64,000 bases of DNA. It comes from Synechococcus sp. CS-1330. GTDB lineage: Bacteria; Cyanobacteriota; Cyanobacteriia; PCC-6307; Cyanobiaceae. The DNA is taken from positions 62,001 to 126,000 of the forward strand of contig JAHLYR010000007.1 of assembly GCA_025128025.1 (NCBI GenBank), written 5' to 3'. The notes under the pieces were generated by a model. The model was not told the origin of the DNA. It saw only the letters and a list, made by a program, of their open reading frames with translations, and ran no database searches. Within the stretch, counting starts at the first letter, position 1. Each line of letters opens with the position of its first letter. Below, one piece after another: positions 56,085 through 64,000 of this stretch. A program made the translations under genes and the position numbers.

Positions 56085-56315
56085 ATGATCACTTCCGTTT
56101 TGTCGTGGATGTGGATTGGCAGTGGCGTTCTGCTGATCATCAGCGTGCTGCTACACAGCCCCAAGGGCGATGGCATGGGCGGGCTGGCCGCTAGCGGCGG
56201 TTCAATGTTCACCAGTGCCCGTAGCGCCGAAGCCACCCTCAACCGCATCAGCTGGACATTGCTGGCAATTTTTCTTGGCCTGGCCGTTGTGCTCAGCGCC
56301 GGCTGGCTCGGTTAG
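56085..56315 (+). CDS. secG: Preprotein translocase subunit SecG
   Basis: SecG assists the SecYE channel. The 76-residue protein has two membrane helices (about 8-22 and 53-72) with the conserved loop LLHSPKGDGMGGLAASGGSM and FTSARSAEATLNRISW. A strong ribosome-binding site AAGGAGG at 56075-56081 precedes ATG 56085 with a short 3-base spacer. It lies between gpmI and msrB in the same direction. Confidence 0.95.
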   Translation: MITSVLSWMWIGSGVLLIISVLLHSPKGDGMGGLAASGGSMFTSARSAEATLNRISWTLLAIFLGLAVVLSAGWLG

Positions 56316-56328
56316 GTCTGTGACGCCA

Positions 56329-56817
56329 ATGCCGCGACGCAATCTGCTGGCAGCCCTGGGATCAAGCCTGGGCGCCTTTTTCACTAGTGTCTCCCGCGCC
56401 GAAGCCGCTTCCAAGGCCCAAGATCCCGCCTGGCAACTCAGCGAAGCCAGCTGGAAGAAACGTCTCAACCCAGCCGCCTACAACGTGCTGCGCCAGGAGG
56501 GCACCGAACGGCCCTTCTCCAGCCCATTGAATAGCGAAAAACGCCCAGGCACTTTCGTTTGTGCTGGCTGCGCCCTGCCCCTGTTTAGCTCCAAGGCCAA
56601 ATACGAGAGTGGCACCGGCTGGCCCAGCTTCTGGCAACCGCTGCCCGACGGGATCGCAACCAAGGTGGACTTCAAGTTGATCGTGCCTCGCACCGAATAC
56701 CACTGCAAGCGCTGCGGCGGCCATCAGGGCCACGTGTTTGACGACGGCCCTAAGCCCACTGGCAAGCGCTACTGCAACAACGGCGCAGCCCTCAACTTCA
56801 AGCCAGCTAAACCCTGA
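56329..56817 (+). CDS. msrB: Exported peptide-methionine (R)-S-oxide reductase MsrB
   Basis: MsrB reduces R-methionine sulfoxide. The protein (about 162 residues from ATG 56329; GTG at 56320 is an alternative) begins MPRRNLLAALGSSLGAFF, a twin-arginine-like leader ending near AEAASKA. Zinc cysteines CAGC and CKRC and the catalytic region RYCNNGAALNFKP are present, as are SGTGWPSFW and HQGHVFDDG. Export suggests repair of periplasmic or lumenal proteins, paired with the exported MsrA at 18772-19452. Confidence 0.92.
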   Translation: MPRRNLLAALGSSLGAFFTSVSRAEAASKAQDPAWQLSEASWKKRLNPAAYNVLRQEGTERPFSSPLNSEKRPGTFVCAGCALPLFSSKAKYESGTGWPSFWQPLPDGIATKVDFKLIVPRTEYHCKRCGGHQGHVFDDGPKPTGKRYCNNGAALNFKPAKP

Positions 56818-56862
56818 ACACGCCTAATTAGGTAGCCAATCGGTTCTGCCTGTTTAGAGCAC

Positions 56863-56887
56863 AAAAAAAGGAGGGCCGAAGCCCTCC
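56863..56887 (-). terminator. Intrinsic terminator of groESL
   Basis: GGAGGGC (56870-56876) and GCCCTCC (56881-56887) form a 7-base stem with loop CGAA. On the minus strand it is followed by seven Ts (56869-56863), about 50 bases after the groEL stop. A second hairpin, GATCCCC/GGGGATC at 56924-56940, overlaps the groEL stop. Confidence 0.9.
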
Positions 56888-56938
56888 CGATTAATCAGAT
56901 TTGAGTTTGGACAATCCGGCTCGGATCCCCGAAGGGGA

Positions 56939-58606
<1,668 letters not shown>

Positions 58607-58624
58607 TCAGTAATCGGCCAGTCG

Positions 58625-58936
58625 TCAGTTGACGATGGCGAGGATGTCCTTCTCGGAAAGCAGCACAAACTCGTCGCTGCCGAGCTTGATGTCGGTACCG
58701 GCGTACTTGCTATAGAGCACCTTGTCGCCAACGCTGACTTCAGGAGCCTGGCGGCTGCCGTCGTCGTTGCGCTTGCCGGGGCCGATCTGCACCACCTCGC
58801 CCACCTGGGGCTTTTCCTTGGCGGTGTCAGGAAGAAGGATGCCGCCGGCGGTTTTCTCCTCCGATTCGGACACCTTGATAAAAATGCGATCTCCGAGGGG
58901 CTTAACCGTGGAGACGCTGAGAGAAACAGCAGCCAT
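58625..58936 (-). CDS. groES: Co-chaperonin GroES
   Basis: The 103-residue lid of the GroEL chamber. Typical segments are [40 protein letters not shown] and [19 protein letters not shown] at 58936 is chosen; the open frame upstream runs into the CIRCE element and is not coding. First gene of the groESL operon. Confidence 0.97.
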   Translation of the reverse strand: MAAVSLSVSTVKPLGDRIFIKVSESEEKTAGGILLPDTAKEKPQVGEVVQIGPGKRNDDGSRQAPEVSVGDKVLYSKYAGTDIKLGSDEFVLLSEKDILAIVN

Positions 58937-59012
58937 GGATGGATTGCGAGAGCAATGACATGGCGCCTGAGACGCCACAGAACAGTGAACCTGAGTGGGC
59001 CTGAGAGGCGAT

Positions 59013-59039
59013 TTAGCACTCGGGCTCAACGAGTGCCAA
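59013..59039. promoter_or_regulatory. CIRCE operator upstream of groESL (HrcA site)
   Basis: TTAGCACTC (59013-59021), nine bases, then GAGTGCCAA (59031-59039), matching the CIRCE consensus TTAGCACTC-N9-GAGTGCTAA with one mismatch. It lies 77 bases upstream of the groES start. CIRCE binds the repressor HrcA, so heat-inducible derepression is expected. No hrcA gene is in the window. Confidence 0.93.
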
Positions 59040-59170
59040 CTTATGCCCGATCGAGCTCCAGTGCCCAGGCCCTAATCGTGCGGGTGACCGAACCGCCCGA
59101 TGCGTACAGGCCTGGGGCAACCAAGTGCGCCTGTCGCAGTGGTAAGGTTGCGCCGCTTCAGGCGGGCTGA

Positions 59171-60664
<1,494 letters not shown>

Positions 60665-60693
60665 TTCCTTCTTTTCCCTGAGGACCCCTACCC

Positions 60694-61101
60694 ATGAGTC
60701 TCACCCTCCGAGTTCTGGCCCCTGATCAGAGCGTTTTTGATGGAACCGCCGAAGAGGTGATCCTGCCAAGTACCACTGGGCAGGTAGGTATTCTTCCTGG
60801 CCACGTCACCATGCTGGCAGCCCTGGATACAGGCGTAATGCGTCTGCGCTCCGGCGGCACTTGGTCAACGATCGCCTTGATGGGTGGTTTCGCCGAAGTG
60901 GAGGCCGACGAGGTCACCGTTTTGGTGAATGCCGCTGAGCTGGGCAGTTCAATTAATGCCGCATCCGCAGAGGCTGCCTTTGAGGCTGCCCAATCTGCAG
61001 CAGCTGCATTTGAGGGCAAGCCAGCTAGCCCAGACAAGGTGAAAGCCCAGCAAGCACTGGCTTCGTCTCGCGCCCGCTTCCAAGCCAGCAAAGCAAGCTA
61101 A
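60694..61101 (+). CDS. atpC: ATP synthase F1 epsilon subunit
   Basis: Epsilon joins gamma to the c-ring and inhibits idle ATPase. The N-terminal beta sandwich is clear (SLTLRVLAPDQSVFDGTAEE, GQVGILPGHVTMLAALDTGV), followed by a helical C-terminal domain (AEAAFEAAQSAAAAFEGKPA). Length 135 residues. Last gene of an atpD-atpC pair, followed by a strong terminator. Confidence 0.96.
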   Translation: MSLTLRVLAPDQSVFDGTAEEVILPSTTGQVGILPGHVTMLAALDTGVMRLRSGGTWSTIALMGGFAEVEADEVTVLVNAAELGSSINAASAEAAFEAAQSAAAAFEGKPASPDKVKAQQALASSRARFQASKAS

Positions 61102-61150
61102 GTTTTTAAAACCTAGCTTTTTAACCAGCCTAGATTTTTAATGATTTTAT

Positions 61151-61192
61151 TCCGGATTGCACCCGTACCTCCAGTTGCAATCCGGATTTTTT
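61151..61192 (+). terminator. Intrinsic terminator of atpDC
   Basis: TCCGGATTGCA (61151-61161) and TGCAATCCGGA (61176-61186) form an 11-base perfect stem with a 14-base loop, followed by six Ts (61187-61192). It is 50 bases after the atpC stop. Confidence 0.92.
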
Positions 61193-61224
61193 ATGATCTT
61201 GCTCTAAATGGGCAAAATGATGCA

Positions 61225-61250
61225 TAAAAAAGCACTCCTCGCGGAGTGCT
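61225..61250 (-). terminator. Intrinsic terminator of the PSRP-3 gene
   Basis: AGCACTCC (61231-61238) and GGAGTGCT (61243-61250) form an 8-base stem with a short loop. On the minus strand it is followed by a run of Ts (61230-61226), about 56 bases after the PSRP-3 stop at 61306. It is separate from the atpC terminator. Confidence 0.88.
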
Positions 61251-61305
61251 AGTAAACACAACTCATATCTAGCCAAATAACTCAAGCTTAAGAAGCCAGT
61301 GCCAA

Positions 61306-61857
<552 letters not shown>

Positions 61858-61859
61858 CT

Positions 61860-62519
61860 ATGGCCCTGCGCCTGTTCCTCGATTCGGCCGATCCCAAAGC
61901 CTGGCAGCAGTGGCTGCCCAGCGGCCTATTTCACGGCGTAACCACTAACCCCACCCTGCTGCGCCGGGCCGCCCAGCCCTGCAGCCTCGACAACCTGGCA
62001 GCCCTCAGCCGCACCGCCCTGGGCCATGGCATCGCCGAACTCCAGCTGCAGGCATGGGGCGCCACCGAGGCAGAGATGCTGCGCTGCGGCAAGGCACTGG
62101 CGGCCCTGGCCCCCGGCCGCATCGCCGTGAAGCTGCCGGTGACCCAGCAGGGAGCAGCTGTTGCCCGGGAGCTGGTTGGCGCCGGCGTTGCCATCACCTT
62201 CACAGCCTGCTACGAGCCCCACCAGGTGCTGATCGCCGCGGCCCTGGAAGTCGCATACATCGCCCCCTATCTGGGCCGCATCCAGGATCAGGGGCGCGAT
62301 GGGGTAGCCGAAGTGGTCACCATGAAGCGATGCCTTGCGGGGCTCGGCTCCAGCGTGCGGCTGCTGGTGGCCAGCCTGCGCCAGCCCAGCGAACTCAGCC
62401 GCCTGGCCGCTGAAGGGCTGAACACCTTCACGATCAGCCCGGCACTGGCAGCTGAACTGTTCGGCAGTGAGGCCACCGCTGCAGCCAGCGTCCAATTTGA
62501 AAGCGATGCCCGTTCCTGA
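61860..62519 (+). CDS. Transaldolase/fructose-6-phosphate aldolase-like protein (TalC/FSA type)
   Basis: A 219-residue class I aldolase-like barrel. MALRLFLDSADPKAWQQW with TTNPTLLRRA gives the N-terminal Asp motif, IAVKLPVT provides the Schiff-base lysine (near 91), and LRQPSELSRLAAEGLNTFTI follows the family. Short transaldolases of this kind use fructose 6-phosphate or dihydroxyacetone; which applies here cannot be told. A HAD phosphatase gene follows in the same direction. Confidence 0.87.
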   Translation: MALRLFLDSADPKAWQQWLPSGLFHGVTTNPTLLRRAAQPCSLDNLAALSRTALGHGIAELQLQAWGATEAEMLRCGKALAALAPGRIAVKLPVTQQGAAVARELVGAGVAITFTACYEPHQVLIAAALEVAYIAPYLGRIQDQGRDGVAEVVTMKRCLAGLGSSVRLLVASLRQPSELSRLAAEGLNTFTISPALAAELFGSEATAAASVQFESDARS

Positions 62520-62531
62520 AATCCAATTTTG

Positions 62532-63317
62532 ATGCCCCTGTCTGCCACTCCGCCCCGGGCCGTCGTGCTGTTCGACATCGATGGCGTGATCCGCGATGTG
62601 AGCGCCAGCTACCGCCGGGCAATCGTCGAAACGGTGCACCACTTCCATGGCCAGCGTCCCGAGCCCGCCGCCATAGACGGCCTCAAAAGCGAAGGAAGCT
62701 GGAACAACGACTGGCAGGCCTCGATGGAGCTGCTGCGCCGCACCGGCCAGACCCCCCTGCCGGCGTTTGAGGAGCTGGTGGCGGTGTTCGAAGGCTTCTA
62801 TTTCGGCGGCGATCCCGCCGGCGATCCAGGCCACTGGCGGGGCTACATCCGCGACGAGCCCCTACTGGTGCAGCAAGCCTTTTTTGCCGCTATGGAGGCT
62901 GCAGGTCTGGCCTACGGCTTCGTGAGTGGCGCTGAGCCCCCCTCCTGCCGTTACGTGCTGGAAACCCGCCTGGGGCTCGCCAATCCGCCCCTGATCGCCA
63001 TGGGAGATGCGCCCGACAAGCCCGATCCCACCGGCTTGCTGCAGCTAGCCAGCCGCTTGGCCGGCGAGAGCCTGGGGGCTGGCGCAGCGCCGGTGGTTTA
63101 CCTAGGCGACACGGTGGCCGATGTGCTCACCGTGCAGCGCGCCCGCGCCCAGTGCCCCGCTCAGCGCTTCTTGAGCTTTGCGGTAGCGCCACCCCATCTG
63201 CACAGAGAGCTTGAGCGACGGGCTGCCTACGAAGCCAAGCTGCTGCAGGCCGGCGCCGATGCGGTGATTCCCTGCACGGCCAACCTGCTGGAGATGCTGC
63301 TGCCGCTGCTGGACTGA
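62532..63317 (+). CDS. HAD-superfamily hydrolase (TIGR01548-like)
   Basis: A 261-residue phosphatase-type protein. Motif I is VVLFDIDGVIRDVSASYRR with the nucleophile Asp, motif II is the Ser in AYGFVSGAEPPSC, motif III includes the Lys in GDAPDKPDPTGL, and motif IV is VVYLGDTVADVLTVQ. The helical cap contains LKSEGSWNNDWQASMELLRR, which resembles the cyanobacterial HAD group also called HAD-SF-IA-hyp1. The substrate is unknown. ATG at 62532 lies 12 bases after the aldolase-like gene. Confidence 0.85.
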   Translation: MPLSATPPRAVVLFDIDGVIRDVSASYRRAIVETVHHFHGQRPEPAAIDGLKSEGSWNNDWQASMELLRRTGQTPLPAFEELVAVFEGFYFGGDPAGDPGHWRGYIRDEPLLVQQAFFAAMEAAGLAYGFVSGAEPPSCRYVLETRLGLANPPLIAMGDAPDKPDPTGLLQLASRLAGESLGAGAAPVVYLGDTVADVLTVQRARAQCPAQRFLSFAVAPPHLHRELERRAAYEAKLLQAGADAVIPCTANLLEMLLPLLD

Positions 63318-63343
63318 TGCTCTGCCCTGCACTGCCCTGAGCC

Positions 63344-64000
63344 TCAGCGCTCCAGCGCCGCCGGAGACTTCAGGGCAGCGGCGGTGAGATTTTCATGGCC
63401 GTGGCTGGTCACGGCCACATCGTCTTCGATGCGAATACCGATGCCCTTCCATCGCGCTTCGATCTCCGGCTGGCCCTCTGGCACCGGCAGCCGATCGCTC
63501 ACATAGAGGCCCGGCTCCACGGTGAGCACCATGCCCGGCTCCAGCTCCACGTGGTGCTCACCAAGGCGATAGGCCCCCACATCGTGAACATCAAGGCCCA
63601 GCCAGTGGCCGGTGCGGTGCATGTAGAGGTGGCGGTAAGCCCCCTGCTCGATCACCCCATCGAGGGATCCCGCCAACAGCCCTAGGTCCAGCAGGCCCGC
63701 CACCAGCACCCGCAGGGCGATCTCATGCACCCCTTCAGCGCTGAAGCCCGGGGCCACCGAGGCCACCGCCGCCTCTTGGGCCGCGAGCACCAGCTCGTAG
63801 AGGGCGCGCTGCTCACCACTGAAGCGACCGTTGATCGGGAAGCTGCGGGTGATGTCGCCGTTGTAGTAATCGGCTAAGGAGCAACCGGCATCGATCAACA
63901 ACAGATCGCCGTCGTTCAGTGGGGCGTTGTTAGCGATGTAGTGCAACACGCAGGCGTTGTCGCCGCCGGCCACGATCGTGCCGTAGGCCGGGCCACGGGC
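63344..64000 (-). CDS. pepP: Xaa-Pro aminopeptidase (PepP type), 5' end outside window
   Basis: An M24 metallopeptidase that removes N-terminal residues before proline. The visible 218 residues are the C-terminal catalytic domain. Metal ligands occur in LLIDAGCSLADYYNGDITR (two Asp), HRTGHWLGLDVHDVG (His), MVLTVEPGLYV (Glu) and GIGIRIEDDVAVTSHG (Glu). The reading frame continues past the right edge without a start, so about half of the protein is missing. It converges on the HAD gene with 26 bases between stops. Confidence 0.93.
   Translation of the reverse strand, partial: ARGPAYGTIVAGGDNACVLHYIANNAPLNDGDLLLIDAGCSLADYYNGDITRSFPINGRFSGEQRALYELVLAAQEAAVASVAPGFSAEGVHEIALRVLVAGLLDLGLLAGSLDGVIEQGAYRHLYMHRTGHWLGLDVHDVGAYRLGEHHVELEPGMVLTVEPGLYVSDRLPVPEGQPEIEARWKGIGIRIEDDVAVTSHGHENLTAAALKSPAALER

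Noticed and set aside
61926-62834. Long open frame on the minus strand, 302 codons
   Set aside because: It lies antisense to the aldolase-like and HAD genes, whose motifs are clear. Its product is Gln/His/Gly-rich, as expected from antisense GC-rich DNA.

Overview
This window is a gene-dense, GC-rich stretch of cyanobacterial chromosome. Evidence for a cyanobacterium: cytochrome c550 of photosystem II (psbV), plant-type [2Fe-2S] ferredoxin (petF), the complete kaiABC clock cluster, the NblS/Hik33-type sensor kinase, the variable chain of ferredoxin-thioredoxin reductase, the plastid-type ribosomal protein PSRP-3/Ycf65, and several cyanobacterial families (DUF1825, DUF1818, DUF2811, photosystem II S4 protein). 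Gene order such as purD-nblS-kaiC and gpmI-secG-groEL-groES-atpD-atpC, together with the high GC and the presence of kaiA, suggests the Synechococcus/Cyanobium group of alpha-cyanobacteria. The genus is an inference. I see no insertion sequence, prophage, CRISPR array or rRNA operon, so this is core chromosome rather than an island.

Layout. 1-6908 is a leftward run: lipB, a fused osmoprotectant-type permease/binding protein, an acyl-ACP/acyl-CoA synthetase, a YlqD-like protein, the E2 subunit of pyruvate dehydrogenase and queA (cut by the window edge). 6960-11613 runs rightward: hibernation factor lrtA/hpf, deoC, recO, an MFS transporter and a glycosyltransferase (probable DGDG synthase). 11610-14338 is leftward: pyrF, tyrS and a DUF1825 gene. 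14481-18386 is rightward: a LuxR-type regulator with a degenerate receiver, a tandem ComEA-like helix-hairpin-helix protein, a GIY-YIG-like protein, pepA and a small membrane protein.

18391-26756 is leftward and holds the main envelope operon: a secreted helical protein, purC, bamA, lpxC, fabZ, lpxA, lpxB and an exported msrA. Every junction from bamA to msrA overlaps by one to four bases, so lipid A synthesis, outer-membrane protein insertion and oxidative repair appear translationally coupled. purD and nblS run rightward into kaiC, and kaiC-kaiB-kaiA run leftward. Then follow rplU-rpmA, a methyltransferase, a queuosine-precursor transporter, truB, a YebC-family protein, and the leftward spoIID-like/nagB-like/aminopeptidase group.

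40369-49671 holds RNase Z, psbV, petF, prmA-serA, a membrane protein with the photosystem II S4 protein, tRNA-Val(GAC), murD, an EVE-domain protein and a membrane protein. 49658-54262 holds DUF2811, DUF1818, rpoZ, a short Hsp70-like protein, a hypothetical protein, ftrV and pyrR. The right end has gpmI-secG-msrB, groESL with an upstream CIRCE operator, atpD-atpC, PSRP-3, a transaldolase-like protein, a HAD phosphatase and the 3' part of an aminopeptidase P gene.

No completely new system jumps out. The strongest candidates for something undescribed are the regulator/HhH/GIY-YIG cluster at 14481-16531, the coupling of exported Msr enzymes to envelope genes, and the sharp base-composition break inside bamA.
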